A stretch of DNA of 64,000 nucleotides from Vermamoeba vermiformis (taxonomy: Eukaryota > Tubulinea > Echinamoebida). The DNA is taken from the NCBI GenBank assembly GCA_045837725.1, contig JBEWZL010000202.1, forward strand, positions 310,001 through 374,000, in the 5' to 3' direction. The notes below the pieces were generated by a model. It was given only the letters and a program-made list of their open reading frames with translations. It was not told where the DNA came from and ran no database searches. A program made the position numbers and the translations under genes. Of this stretch, positions 39,145 to 50,955 are shown in pieces; the first letter of the stretch is position 1, and each line of letters opens with the position of its first letter.

Positions 39145-40368
39145 TTAAATATTAACTGGCAGTTGCTCCAAACATAATGCGGATGCAATCCACGGATCTT
39201 TTTTGCTCTCGTACTGGATGCACTTTTTCATTCCAGCGGTGTTGTAGACAGGTGGCATAGCCATACCTAGTCCGTTAAATACATTGCCATGGCTATCTGC
39301 GGCCATTTTAAGCTCCTTAATAGCTGCATCCAGACAAAGTTCTCGATCCCATGTGCACCCGTGTTCGTGGGCGTAAGAGAGGATGCTGTGACTTCCATAT
39401 TGACATGCTATCGTGCAAGTATTGTTCGTCCATTGAGCACCATGTTCGTGAGCATATACGAGGCATTTGAATTCATTTTTTTCAGCGCAGATGTCGGTTA
39501 TGTCAGGTAACCATTCTAAGCCATACTTGTGCGTTAACTCGAACGCTAACATATTACCAAGAACGTAGTGATATCGCATTTCTTCGGGTACGGGCCGTAA
39601 TCCAGCATTAAGCAAGAATTCTAACAGATCTGGATCGCAGCGGTTCGAATCTAAAGTCCAAGGCGGTAATGTCGTAACAACGCCTCGTCCCACAATATAC
39701 TTCACGCATTCTATTTGCTTATGCTGCAAAGCCAAGTCTAAGTCCACTGCGCTCACTGGTGCGTAGTGCAGATCGATGTATTCCAAACACTTTACAAATC
39801 CTTTCTTGACAGCACTCTCGCGCATTTGATAATTGTATGCACAACCATTGGATAGAGCATATTCAAGTACTTCATGGTGTCCGTAGTCGGTTGCTGCAAG
39901 TCCAACAGAACTGTTCCAAGGGCATCCAGTTTCATGAGCAAATTTCAAGCACGATAACAATCCATTCTTTGCAAAATATGTCGAGATCATTATAGCCTTG
40001 CCATAGTCTATTATTTGCGTTGATTTCCATATTGTTTCTTTGAACGACTGGCAGACGGAGTGAAGTGACTTGTTGACTTGCGATAAAATCACCACGTTAA
40101 TCTTTTTTAGGAGGAAGTCTTTATCAAAGGATGGTGCATATAAATCTCGTAAAATGTAGGTCCATATTTCGATTGGCAAATCCTAAATGCCGCGAGACAG
40201 ATTAATTGAACGTTGTGAAATCCGGAAATAAAATTAAAATGATTAGCTAGGTCAAAAAGGCCTCCATTTAATTAAATAAATAATGCTCAATTTCATATTG
40301 TAAAATATATTTATCTTTATTTAGTAACTTTTAATGAAACGTTGGGCCTGAGCTTTGGGCCTTACCAT
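39145..40368 (-). CDS. F-box / ankyrin-like repeat protein
   Basis: The main exon (39145-40182) starts DLPIEIWTYILRDLY, an F-box, and continues with diverged ankyrin-type repeats of the style LKFAHETGCPWNSSVG, LEYALSNGCAYN, VYAHEHGAQWTNNT and SYAHEHGCTWDRELC. These repeats are common in amoebae and in large DNA viruses that infect them. The frame has no ATG at its 5' end. An acceptor directly before GAT TTG fits an upstream mini-exon consisting of the ATG at 40366-40368 followed by GTAAGG, giving MDLPIEIW; this repeats the arrangement seen in DDX1. It likely acts as an SCF substrate receptor. The start is less certain than the domain call. Confidence 0.75.
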
Positions 40369-40529
40369 ATCACTTTTCAGCGAGGATTATAGCCGGTTTT
40401 TATGTCGCTTTATTTTCGCGCGTTTGTTGTGCAAACGGAGCGGACTGTTGACAAAATTGTGCTGAAATCAGCCTGCAGAAGTTAGATCGCGCACTTAATT
40501 GATGAACACACCATAGTGCTTAATTCAAT
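40369..40529. promoter_or_regulatory. Bidirectional promoter interval, F-box/ankyrin / proline dehydrogenase
   Basis: 161 bp between two divergent start codons, GC-richer than other spacers here. Confidence 0.35.
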
Positions 40530-42942
40530 ATGTCTTGGACTTCACTCAATACATTGCTAACGAATGCTTTGCCGTCCACCGCGGCCTATGCATTCTTTTC
40601 GCCGGATGGACGTTCAGCGTTTGGAAATCCGATCGGGACGTTAGCAGTGCCTTCTTCACTAATTAATGTACGTTAAATATAATATAAATCAGTATAAACT
40701 ATATGATACGATTCCGGTCATTAATATTTGATTTTATTCATGAATAGGACGAATCTAACCCGAATGCTGAATCTAAGAAGGTGCATCACTTAGATTTTAA
40801 CAACAATAAGAACATATTCCAAAATAAGAAGACAAGCGAATTACTATTTCAATATATGATATTAAAAATGTGCTCAATTGGCTTGCTCGTCGATCACGGT
40901 CCAGCTATGCTCAGAACGCTTGAAAAAGTTCATCTTTCAGGTAATATATTTAATTTAATTTTATAAAACCAATTATATGGTCCTTATTGGCGTTGCAAAA
41001 TCATTTAATAAGCGTCAAGGGGTGTCCGTTGGTTAAATAGTGAAAATAGAGTATCTTTAGTGAAATTTGCAGGATAAAAAATTAAGACATAAATTTCAAA
41101 ATAATTTGCACGATCAAGTATGTACCTTGAAGCAAATTAACCTCATGCGAGATCGCATGACTTTTCAGATTTCATAACGACTTTTACTTATCTTCTTTAA
41201 TTAAATAAATAACGCATGTTATTATATTTGCTTTATTATCGTATGCTTACAATATTTTAATTAAAATTTATTTTTCAGCACCTGCTTATTGGTTCATCAA
41301 GAAGACGTTTTTCAAGCACTTTTGCGCGGGTGAAGATATCGACGAGGCAGTTGAAGCAGCAAAAAAATTACGCAAGCAAGGCGTACGAACTATTCTAGAT
41401 TACAGCGTTGAAGCTGATGAAGAAGGCTCACACAATTTTGATCAAGTAGTTGATGTTCTCGTGAAGACTATGGTCGCTAGTGCCGAGAACCCTGATGCAA
41501 TTTCATACTCGTGCTTTAAGGTAATATTAGGTCCGGCACCTATTAATTGAATATGATATATAGAGGTCTTAATATTAACTACGTGTTTGTGTGTAGATGA
41601 CGGGATTGACCAACCCAACGTTGTTGGAAAAAATGACCAGAACCATTTCACACATTGAAGAAGAGACCAAAAAAGGAACCAAAGTTGAGCGGCCCTTGTG
41701 GTACACCGAGCTACTGAACTACAGTACGTTAAAAAAAATTCACGTGCCACGTCAACTTTCATACCCTCGTACTACGTTACATGATAATAATTTTAACTGC
41801 TATTCCGTGTTTTAATCATTGCCACCAAATACTAATGATATTATACTTAATAGAGGATTACAATCAATTTATGACTAAGATCAAGAGTCAACCAATCGCA
41901 TCCAACAAAAAAGATTCGGATCTGCTGTACAACTTGGACGAGACGGAATTTAACCAATTATCAGGTACTTATAATACATAAGTATTGTATCATACCAATA
42001 CTCATGATACACATCAGATCTGCTATCAAGATTGGATCGGCTAATGTCGGTGGCTTCGCAGCACAAAGTCCCCGTACTGATCGATGCGGAACAAACTTAC
42101 TATCAAAAGGCTATTGATTTCTTTGCGCTATCGCTCAGCAAACGATACAACACGAAAGATCCGATCGTGTACAACACTTATCAGTTGTACTTGAAAGACG
42201 GTCTGACCCGGTTACAGCGCGACATGAAACAGGCCGAGAGCGACAAGTGGTACTTTGCAGCTAAGGTACGTCGATTGAGATGACTTGCGACACGTGACCT
42301 TGACATGTTCTGACACGTGCTTGTCTTTCACTAGCTCGTGCGTGGTGCGTACATGGACTCTGAGCGCGCCCGTGCCAAGCAACTCGGCTATGATGACCCT
42401 ATTAACAAAACTATTGACGACACGCACAGCAACTACAACAACGCTATTTCGTTGATTGTTGAAGCCATGGCGAAGAAGAAACGAGTGGCTGCGTTAGTGG
42501 CCTCCCACAATGAAAAGTCAGTTGATTGGGCTTGGTCCAACCTGCAAAAGAACGGATTTACTACGCCTCAAGGAGTACGTATTATATTTAGGCAGATCGA
42601 GATCCGCTAGTTGATGAGTTGGGACGAATAACCAAAAAAAATATAGCAAATATATTATATATCCAATGTGCTAATAATCCTTGATTTTAGCAATTGAAGA
42701 CGGAACCAGAGCCCGCCATCCACTTTGCGCAATTGTACGGCATGAGCGATCACATCTCGCTAACATTAGCGCAACAAAACCTTCATGTAGCCAAGTACGT
42801 GCCTTTCGGGCCAGTTAGAGCTGTGATGCCGTACTTGATTCGAAGAATGCAAGAGAACAGAGGATTCGTTGGCAAAACGGGTCATGAACGAGAACTGATC
42901 GGCAGAGAACTGAAGCGAAGAATACTGCGAAGAGATGATTAA
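40530..42942 (+). CDS. PRODH: Proline dehydrogenase (proline oxidase), mitochondrial
   Basis: Eight or so exons encode the FAD-dependent PutA/PRODH barrel: [13 protein letters not shown], then [99 protein letters not shown], and [24 protein letters not shown]. The last two hold the classic flavin and substrate residues (the YLIRR motif). It oxidises proline to pyrroline-5-carboxylate in mitochondria and feeds electrons to the respiratory chain. The N-terminus ([20 protein letters not shown]) may include the import signal. Introns contain several CACGTG elements, for example near 41742, 42289 and 42311. One intron (about 40941-41278) is 338 nt, the longest in the gene. Confidence 0.92.
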
Positions 42943-43072
42943 GAAGCATATAGCATCTAACAATATTCAATTTTGTATCCGCGACGAATAATAAATTGCA
43001 TTCAGATGGAGTTGGAAATTTATTTTTGGGGTCCGGTACAAAAACCAACTCCTAATTGGGACAAGCAAGGAC

Positions 43073-43228
43073 TTAAAAGGTCAGTTGACCACCGATAGGG
43101 CTTGAGTGGTATTCCACTTCAGGAGCGCCATATCCAGTGACGTACATGATTGTGTGGGTGCCGACGAATTGTCCGGCAGCGTTGTAGTCGTAGATAGTGC
43201 CCATCATGCTAACAGAAGGAGTGTCCAT
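43073..43228 (-). CDS. Small 51-aa protein, unknown function
   Basis: A single-exon frame of 52 codons: MDTPSVSMMGTIYDYNAAG, then QFVGTHTIMYVTGYGAPE, ending SSPIGGQLTF. It has C/G-rich third positions (ACC, GTC, GGC) unlike the AT-rich spacers around it, and tyrosine- and glycine-rich composition. No signal peptide, cysteines or membrane segment are present. Such bias suggests strong expression. I recognise no family. It is alone between two plus-strand genes. Confidence 0.6.
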   Translation of the reverse strand: MDTPSVSMMGTIYDYNAAGQFVGTHTIMYVTGYGAPEVEYHSSPIGGQLTF

Positions 43229-43895
43229 GGTGATGATGTGAAGTAGAGTGTAGGGTTTTGAGTTTTAAAAATACTCGGCCGAGTTACCGTTTTATATTTG
43301 TTTTAATCTTACATTTTTCTGATATCAAACATTTCCGAATCCAGTCAATTCAGAATTTATACAGCGGGATACGCGCAATATCAAGAAAAAAATAGGATTA
43401 TGAACGAGAGAGAATCTCTTAGTGGTTAAGCAACCCAAGATGAGTTCCTACTTGTACCGTAAAAAGTTTGTACTGCTGGCAGATCTAAGTAATTTTAGAA
43501 TCCTTTTACATTCATATTACGCAGCAATCTCATCTGAATTAGATTTCGGAAAGTTCTTTTTGACTCCAACATTGCACGTTGAAATTCATTCACGCCGGTT
43601 GAACAACCTCGGATTGTGCACTCACAAATTGTGTGAAAGTGAGGCTACGACAACGCATGAAAAAATAGTTCTCGGGGTATATTAATACACTGCGTAAGTC
43701 GATAAAGGTTTCTAAAGCATGGTGGCGTTTGCAAACTCTGGCGCAATCAAGATGTCGACCCAAATCACTTATTTCAAATAATACATGTATTAAAAATAAT
43801 ATATAGATATTAGTAATTCGGTGTTTGATCATTTTGGGCTTGCCTTTATTAAAATTCCAAATTTAATAAAATTAATATTTTTATTTCAAGACCAA
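43229..43895. other. Intergenic region, no firm feature
   Basis: About 670 bp. An 82-codon frame beginning at ATG 43440 lacks any recognisable domain. An acceptor-like site just before the actin-like start codon suggests a 5' UTR intron for that gene. Confidence 0.35.
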
Positions 43896-45041
43896 ATGGG
43901 AGACGAAGAAGTAATGATTATGATGGACATTGGCTCCAGAAATATTAAAGCTGGATTTTGTGGCGATGATGCACCTAAGACCGTCTTTTCCAACATTATC
44001 AGCGAACCATTATCAAAGACTAGTATGCCAAATGTGGCGGGAAAAGATCGTTATGTCGGATCTGAAGCGCAAGAAAAACGTGGATTGTTAGCATTAAGAT
44101 ACCCGATCCAACGAGGCGAAGTTACAGATTGGGACGATCTCTCTGCAGTCTTACACCATGCGACATATAATGAACTGCGAGTTAGTAACCCATTTGGCTT
44201 TGTGTTTCCAGAGCCTGTTTTCAGCTCAAGAGTTTACCGAGAAAAGCTGGCCCAGATTTGCTTTGAAGAATTCGATGCACTTAATTTTTATGTCAGCCCC
44301 GTTGGTATATTGAGTATGATGGCATCTGGAAGAACATCCGGAATCGTATTGGATATTGGCGAAGGATTAACTCAAGTGTTTTCAATGATGGACGGATTCA
44401 TTCTTCGATCTGGATGTGCTCGAGTCAATAACGTGGCTGGAGCGGATCTCAACGAGTACTTGTTGAAGTTGATATCAGTATATGGCAACGAGCATAAGAT
44501 GATCAATGCTGAAAATCGCGATCTCGCACGGGAGATTAAAGAGAAAATGTGTTACGTAGCCGCGTCAAGTGATGAAGTCGCGCAACTCAACAAGCAAGCC
44601 TTGGAACAAAAAATGCACAAAAGCTATGATTTATCGGATGGGTCGTCGGTCTCACTAGTCAACGAGCAATGGCTATGTGCTGAAGCGTTATTCAATCCTA
44701 AAAAATACCTCGAAAGAGACGTGCCTGGCGTGCATCAACTGATCGTCAACGCGATTGAATCATGCGCTATTGACAACAGAAAATGGCTGTATCAAAATAT
44801 AATATTAGCTGGTGGCACAACACTCTTGCCTAACTTCTCAACACGACTTCAAAGCGAAATTGAAAAGTTAGCGCCGCATGCACCAGTCAAAGTTGTAGTT
44901 CCACCTGAACGATTTTTACTTCCGTGGATTGGCGGCTCTATTGTAGGATCAATGGGTCATAATCGGTATTTCATGACTAAGCGTAGTTACGATGAACATG
45001 GACCTTCTGCGGTACATCCGACGGTTTACGAAACAATTTAA
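43896..45041 (+). CDS. Divergent actin or actin-related protein, intronless
   Basis: One uninterrupted exon of 381 codons. The actin fold is clear: DIGSRNIKAGFCGDDAPKTVF (actin: [21 protein letters not shown]), YPIQRGEVTDWDDL, EPVFSSRVYREKL, DIGEGLTQVF (phosphate loop 2), DLAREIKEKMCYVA, NIILAGGTTLLPNF, PWIGGSIVGS and SYDEHGPSAVH. Changes in both phosphate loops (Gly-Ser-Gly to Gly-Ser-Arg, DSGDGVTH to DIGEGLTQ) and about 45% or lower apparent identity argue against a conventional filament-forming actin. ARP1-like or a lineage-specific actin-like protein both fit. Lack of coding introns in an intron-dense locus suggests it arose by retroposition of a spliced mRNA, but I did not test that. Confidence 0.8.
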   Translation: MGDEEVMIMMDIGSRNIKAGFCGDDAPKTVFSNIISEPLSKTSMPNVAGKDRYVGSEAQEKRGLLALRYPIQRGEVTDWDDLSAVLHHATYNELRVSNPFGFVFPEPVFSSRVYREKLAQICFEEFDALNFYVSPVGILSMMASGRTSGIVLDIGEGLTQVFSMMDGFILRSGCARVNNVAGADLNEYLLKLISVYGNEHKMINAENRDLAREIKEKMCYVAASSDEVAQLNKQALEQKMHKSYDLSDGSSVSLVNEQWLCAEALFNPKKYLERDVPGVHQLIVNAIESCAIDNRKWLYQNIILAGGTTLLPNFSTRLQSEIEKLAPHAPVKVVVPPERFLLPWIGGSIVGSMGHNRYFMTKRSYDEHGPSAVHPTVYETI

Positions 45042-45138
45042 ATTGTATAATTAATTTCAAAATAAATCTGTATAATAGGTGATATTAATATTAATTTAAT
45101 TAGCTATTTACAAGATATTAAGAGAATTTTTAAAGCAC

Positions 45139-46204
45139 TTAACAAGAACAGTACGAGGCATCCGCTGTCGTCGTTTCTTCTTCCTCTTTAACGTGAATAG
45201 TAGGCTGATCGGTCTTAGTAGTACCTATCTTAGTCGGTCGTCTATCATTTTCAACTATTTTTGATAGCAGAGCTGTAAACGCATCCGCAATTCCGGCACC
45301 AGTTTTCGAACTGCACTCAGCAAATAACATATTATGCTTGGTTGCAAATTCTTTAGCCTCCTAATATGACATATAATTAGATTAATAGTTTGTGAGATTA
45401 ATTAAGCGTACTGTTTGGCTGATTGCTCGTTGATCTCGATCGGCTTTGTTGCCAATAATCATTTTAGTAATTGCGCCTGTTGCGTGCAGTTCCGCTTCTT
45501 CCATCCATATTTCTTTTATATTTTCAAATGATTGCCGCGTGCCGATATCGTAAACTGAACAAACAGGAGTCAATCCGGAAATTGAAAAATTGAAATTCGC
45601 TTGTGTAGCCAATTAAATATTTGCTTTTACGTTTTATTATTTAATTACGTAATTGCTTACCAAAAATTATTCCTGATGCGCCTCGATAATATGATGAAGT
45701 CAAACTGCGGAATTTTTCCTGTCCAGCTAAAGAAAAAACATTAGTACAGAGTATGGGAGGCTATATATCTGTATATTATAGGATTCGTACAACTGTAATA
45801 ATATGCACGAAGTAATTTATGTCAGACATTTACCTGTATCCCAAATTGTAATTTGCAATACGACTCCGTTGATCTGAATTGTTTCTATTTTGAAATCGAC
45901 ACCTAATAATATTATTACTAACGAGTAGCGCTATTTGCATAATTTTTCATCGTAATAGAAGCAAAATTAAAGCGAAAATAATTATCAAATAAATTCAAAA
46001 AATTTCTTTTTATTCAGCTTCGTTACCTATCGTCGGCTGCACATCACTAGAGAACCTTTTATCCGTATACTGTAATAATAAACTAGATTTACCGACGCCA
46101 CTATCGCCAACAAGCAACAACTAGACATCCGTCAGATTGGCAATTACGAAACGACACAATTTGCAACGTACCTTGTAGGCCAAGTCATATGTAGGTAATG
46201 CCAT
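45139..46204 (-). CDS. Rab-family small GTPase, Rab18-like
   Basis: Short exons (46172-46204, 46027-46120, 45834-45902, and further ones to 45139) encode a complete Rab: [16 protein letters not shown] (P-loop), [11 protein letters not shown] (switch I), [19 protein letters not shown] (switch II), GNKADRD (G4), CSSKTG (G5) and a hypervariable tail ending CSC, a double-geranylgeranylation site. [11 protein letters not shown] with [15 protein letters not shown] is closest to Rab18/RabC. Rab18 works at the ER, lipid droplets and contractile vacuole-like compartments in other protists. The Ala in NKAD is a mild variant. Intron positions interrupt the switch regions. Confidence 0.85.
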
Positions 46205-46516
46205 TGTTCTTTAGTTGTGGTAGTTAAAAATAATGTTTAGTGTTAAAAGCAAACAGAGAACAACAGCTGACGTCGCGAAAAATAACAAAAATTCACTGAA
46301 AATTATTCGAACGATAGTTGGAGCCTTTACTTTGCGACAGTCTATTATTCTAATTTTATGTCTATTGCATGTGCAGTTCGGCAGCAAAGCCCGACAACTG
46401 CATGTGCAGTTCGGCAGCAAAGCCCGACAACTGCAGCCGGTTGCAACATCGTGGATGTAATTTTTTTATATTCCGCAAGCTATGATACAAGTATTTACAA
46501 AAAAATAATACACTAT
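46205..46516. other. Intergenic region containing a 33-bp tandem duplication
   Basis: Spacer between the Rab start and the stop of the next upstream minus-strand gene. Apart from the duplication at 46368-46433 I see no feature. Confidence 0.45.
46368..46433. repeat. Perfect tandem duplication, 2 x 33 bp
   Basis: Units 46368-46400 and 46401-46433 are identical. Each contains CAGTT...AACTG arms able to pair. It lies about 165 bp upstream of the Rab start codon, so it may duplicate a promoter element. Confidence 0.9.
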
Positions 46517-48322
46517 TTACACTGCCGAGGCTGCAGCATCGGCGACTGCATTGACAGTAGCATCGCCACTGCTATCCTGCGAGGTATTTGAAGTCTGAGG
46601 CGGATGCGCTTGGACCGATCTCTTGGTTCTGTTGGAACTGCCGCTGGAGCCACCCTGAGGCACGACAAACGCCAAAATATTCATAATAGAGGCGCAATTC
46701 ATGACCGTGTAGAGCAAGTACCAACCTATTAACAGACCCCACGGGAAGAAGATCACATCCACTGCAAACAACAGCGCGATGCAGCAATAAAGGAAGATGA
46801 AGCCGATGCTAACCATTATTCTGATAGTACTCTGTAATAGGACAGAAGTGAGTTAGAGCTGATCCGATGGATTTGTAACGGACTAGCCTTTCTGAGGTTC
46901 ATAGCTCTACGACCACTCTTCTTACTCTCCTTCAGTGTCTTAAGTACCTTCGTGCCAGTAATCACGTAGAAGATGACTAAGGCGATATTCACACTGGCCC
47001 AAATAGCAGCTGAAGGTGGATTCGATTAGTCAACATGTAATCGAGCATGTAAGCATGAGTCTCATTACTTACACATGACAAAATTGAGACTCGGTATGAC
47101 AGTGTAAGCACGCAAGAAGTTCCTAATGATCGATAAAGCAATCAAAGAGGATGAGATCACGAAGAACGGGATGCGCATCTTGACGATGAAAGGATGCACG
47201 ATAACTGAGCTCGTCGTCATCATCTCATGCCAATATAGGGTAAAGAGCATCATGGAAGAGATGACGAACGGGAAGGACTGTTCCGTGAAAGCGAATGCGA
47301 CTTGCTCCGGGTAAATCTGGTTTGCTCCGAAGAGATCGATGAGACCAACCAAGCGAACTATATTATAGGTATACTTAGTATATATTGCGGCAAATTGAGC
47401 GGAGAAATGGTGGTCCGGTCGTTAACTACTTACGCAGATTTGAAATAATTTCGAGAAAGAGAACGAAGAACGCCATTGAGACATTGATGCCTCCGTAGAA
47501 GTCCGCGAACAGCTTAATCTTCCAAATGGCCAGGGCGATATTAGTGGCATTAAAGGCCATTAACAAAACTAGATTTGGGTCAGTACAAACGGAACAATTT
47601 GTTCGGAGATAGTGGAGTAACTTACCCGTCCAAATATAGTATCCTACGGAAGGATAAACGGCGTCCCATGGATTACCGTCGTCTAAAGGCATAACGTTCA
47701 GTAAAATTCAATTCGGAACGCGAGATCGATCTCCGAGATAAATTTGCAATACTTACCTGGTAATAATGTAATGCTATCGACGTTGCCTTCTTCTAAGAGG
47801 TTCCATAACGTTACACCAGAAGTCTTGGTTGTCTCAAACAATGGTATTTCTATTTGAGCAATCGCATCCCAGTCGTTCCATCTGAACCTCATTAATCCAG
47901 GTACGTCTAGCGCAATGATAATTAGTCATGTTGCTAAATAGACCGATTACTTACTTAATACGGCACTTAAGACGATGACGGCGAGCGCGTTATTTCCCTG
48001 CAACTTCAAGATCTCTTTCTCGTTGAACGGCCCGTTCTTCATGACGAATATTTTGCCAGAAATATTATCCAGCTTATTGGTCGCTTCTAATGTAATCGGT
48101 TCTATGATAGGCTCATTTGTACTCCCTAAACAACATTATAAATCAATAAAACGTTATTTTTATTAGCGTTGCCTACTTACTTAAGTATATAATCTCCCTA
48201 GACGCCAATTGTATTGTTGTTCCGTTTTTTGTATGAACAATAATATCTGCTGTTGCAGAACCGAGGATCGCCAGCAGTACAAATAGCCACATCCATTTCA
48301 AAACTGTGCAATTGTTGTGCAT
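46517..48322 (-). CDS. Secretory-pathway membrane protein with PA-like lumenal domain and about seven TM helices
   Basis: It starts with a signal peptide (LKWMWLFVLLAILGSATA). A protease-associated (PA)-like domain follows, spread over three exons: GKIFVMKNGPFNEKEILK, NNALAVIVLSAVL, IEIPLFETTKTSGVTLWNLL, ITLLP. Then come hydrophobic segments: LVLLMAFNATNIALAIW, NVSMAFFVLFLEIIS, FPFVISSMMLFTLYWH, IPFFVISSSLIALSII, ASVNIALVIFYVITG, GFIFLYCCIALLFAVDV, LLIGWYLLYTVMNC. The C-terminal tail is Ser/Thr-rich. PA domains bind peptides or cargo in the lumen of endomembranes. The family of the 7-TM part is not recognised. Short introns with good ends support the model. Confidence 0.65.
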
Positions 48323-49439
48323 GATGAGTCGTTGTAATGCAATCACTTAATATTTGTGGACGAAAAGACGAGCGCGACCAAAATTTTAAATAGCTAAGCA
48401 GGGAGGGAGATCCACACGTTACTTCCAGCTAAAAATGGAAAGGTTACTAAATTAAGCTAATATTTCAATTTAATATTCTTGAATTAGATGGATACTAACT
48501 CGCGACTTGTGACACTCCATAAAGTGCCAATAAATCTTCAGACTGTTGAAACGATCAGATCTTAGGCCTTTGCTAGCGCCTGTCTTAAACAAATAGGCTA
48601 TATCTGAATGTCCATATAGCGCTCCCCGAGAGCAGTTGCTTTCGAAGCAGCTCTTCAACGGATCTAGTTCTATTTTAAGAACGAGCGTAGCGAATAATTT
48701 TGCAGCTGCAACTATTTTTTGTATGAACAGATGAAGCTTCGTAAGGTTATACTTAGGTGTCTTTAACGTTGCTCTTTCGTTGGCGAAGGGGGGGGGGTAA
48801 TGGGCCTAAATCGGCCACCATTTGCCAAAATACCAAAGATTGAGGCTATTTTTATCTTTTCGTTAGCTGATGATTTGAGGGCTATTCTTAGTTCGTAACG
48901 GGCCAACTCGCCAAACGAAAAGAACCAGAGTTCAGAGATGTGAACCGTGCTTACCTGAAACCATCTTAGCCGAGATTCAGCATTCTTCCGACAAAGTAGA
49001 TGGCAAAATGATATTGGTGCAAAGGGGTTTGGTGGCTTTAATCGCGAGCTTCAGTTGCGAGATAATTTTCAACTTAGCTTAATTTACGGAGATAACGCAA
49101 ACCTGGATTAAAAGCGCATAAAATTAGAGTTAATAATTATATTACGAACATACGAGAAAATTGCAAAAAAGCAAGGATGTCAAAAAAAGTAAGGTAAAAT
49201 TTTTAATTCATCGCTTGCCAGTCATTAGTAAAATTTGAAAAAAATCGGAAGTAAATTAGGAGTATTATTTGTTGCGACTTACATAGTTGGAAAAAGTCTT
49301 CTTGGATGTCAATCCACGACACAAGACACACTTCAATTGCTAAATGTAGAAGATCTACCTATTCAAAAAGTTGATTTTATTGGTTGTTGCCATGTGTTAA
49401 TCAAGTTCTGACTTTTTGAAAAATGGCGCATGTTTACAT
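48323..49439. other. Intergenic region, about 1.1 kb, with a G10 run
   Basis: No coding exon is supported. A run of ten G (about 48788-48797) stands in a mixed-composition stretch 48660-48960 that is GC-richer than its flanks and could hold an unrecognised RNA or promoter. The rest (49060-49260) is AT-rich. Confidence 0.35.
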
Positions 49440-50646
49440 TTAATCGTACAACGGATTCTGAAGCTCAATACTAGCTCCGATCCACGAATCAATGTGAACG
49501 TGCAAAGGAATATGTTGAATGTTTGCTGCCATCTCTATTTGATAATACCCTTGACCAGGTGGTTCGATCATTTCGCATCTGATGTCTTCTTTCGCTTTGT
49601 AGTAATATGGCTGCAATGGTATAGCCTCGGGTGCTGCAAAATATCCGAGGAACTTTGATTCTGGGAACATTCCGCCTGATTTGTAATAGACTACCAACAA
49701 ACCAGGATTCAGATTCGAAAACGTAACGGCAAACGTTCCTCGCTGTTCAGTCGGCAGCCTTTGCATTATATACATCTCATCGATCTTGAAATATCTAAAC
49801 ATTATGGACTTAGTATTGAGCATGTTAAGGTAACGTTGAATTATGTCTTACGGTTTAGCCATTAAAGCAAGTGCATTTCGGAGTTGTGCGTAGGACTTGA
49901 ACACATTCAAAAACTTTTTTTCTTTCACCAAATCGACGTAGCCGTCGGCACCTACATGAAGTGAATTAGTGCCGGTCAAAGCGATCATTACTAAGCCCTT
50001 TGTTACGTACCAAACAGCAGCGTGTCAACGAGTTGGATTTCATCAGGATAGAATTGGATTCCCAATGCAGTCGTCAAATCGGCTAAATTACGATTGAATT
50101 GCAATGCGAGAGGTGACGTTGTAGCAGTAGACTTGATAGTCTCGTAAATGTGCATCACGTTCGATTTCAGATCGTCGTTGGTAATGATATTGTGGCAGAA
50201 CAATACTCCAGAGTACATTGGATTCATAATGTTGAACGTGAGGAATAATTTGAACGGTACTTTTGAAGGCGGTTTCAAGTACTTGATCTCCCACGGGTTT
50301 TGACCAATAGTGAACGGGACTGGATTCGTTTTGAAGACAGTCTGGTGATCCACAATATCACGTGACACGTTCCATAATAAGATGTTGCCAATGAATCCTG
50401 CAGTATTGAGCCGGATCTGTATCGCGATCTCTTTGACACTCGGATCCACGACAACACTGAATTGACCTTGACGCGAGTTTGCTACAATTAACTCTCCTAC
50501 AGGCGACTCTTCAAGTCTGATGGAAATATCCGATTAGTTAGCACGTGGCGATACCACTATTTAAAAGGCGGCAAAATGCCGAGTTTTTCGATTGATTCAT
50601 ACCTTGCATTTGTAAGCGGGATTCTTGTGCTTTGATAATGCTCCAT
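49440..50646 (-). CDS. Protein of unknown function with beta-rich domains
   Basis: Four exons: the first encodes MEHYQSTRIPLTNAR (start 50644-50646). The next is long (LEESPVGELIVANSRQGQFS, then IRLNTAGFIGNILLWNVSRD, IKYLKPPSKVPFKLFLTF, ending DEIQLVDTLLFG). A short third follows (ADGYVDLVKEKKFLNVFKSY), and the last ends DSWIGASIELQNPLYD. No signal peptide or membrane segment is evident. Alternating hydrophobic strands suggest a beta-sandwich such as a C2- or jelly-roll-like fold, but no family is recognised. Confidence 0.6.
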
Positions 50647-50955
50647 AGTTCTACCCTATTAAACAGAGGTAAGTACGAACGTTTGTTTTAGAATTTAGAT
50701 CCGGCATGAATCAATTGAATATGGCTATTAAATACTCTTACTCACTTTTGCTTCTTAGCGGTGGTTAATGCATCTATTACATAGTTCAAATGATACGCCT
50801 ATTAATTTTTACATGCGCAACGCTTGCTGGAATCACAGAGCAAAATTCAATCGATTCACAAAGTTACTCTGTCGTAAAATCTCAGCCAGATCGAGCACTA
50901 AAGAATGTCAGAATTAGTACTTGGCGGCATATATAGATATTGACCTACGAAAGCT
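50647..50955. other. Intergenic region, no feature seen
   Basis: About 310 bp between two minus-strand genes, AT-rich. Confidence 0.35.

Noticed and set aside
39145-40182. Viral origin of the F-box/ankyrin-like gene
   Set aside because: The HE.GCPW-style repeats recall large DNA viruses, but the F-box, spliced start and host-like setting make a cellular gene more likely; such repeats are common in amoebae.
43440-43685. Plus-strand frame starting MSSYLYRKKF
   Set aside because: No domain, no splice partner, and composition like the surrounding spacer.
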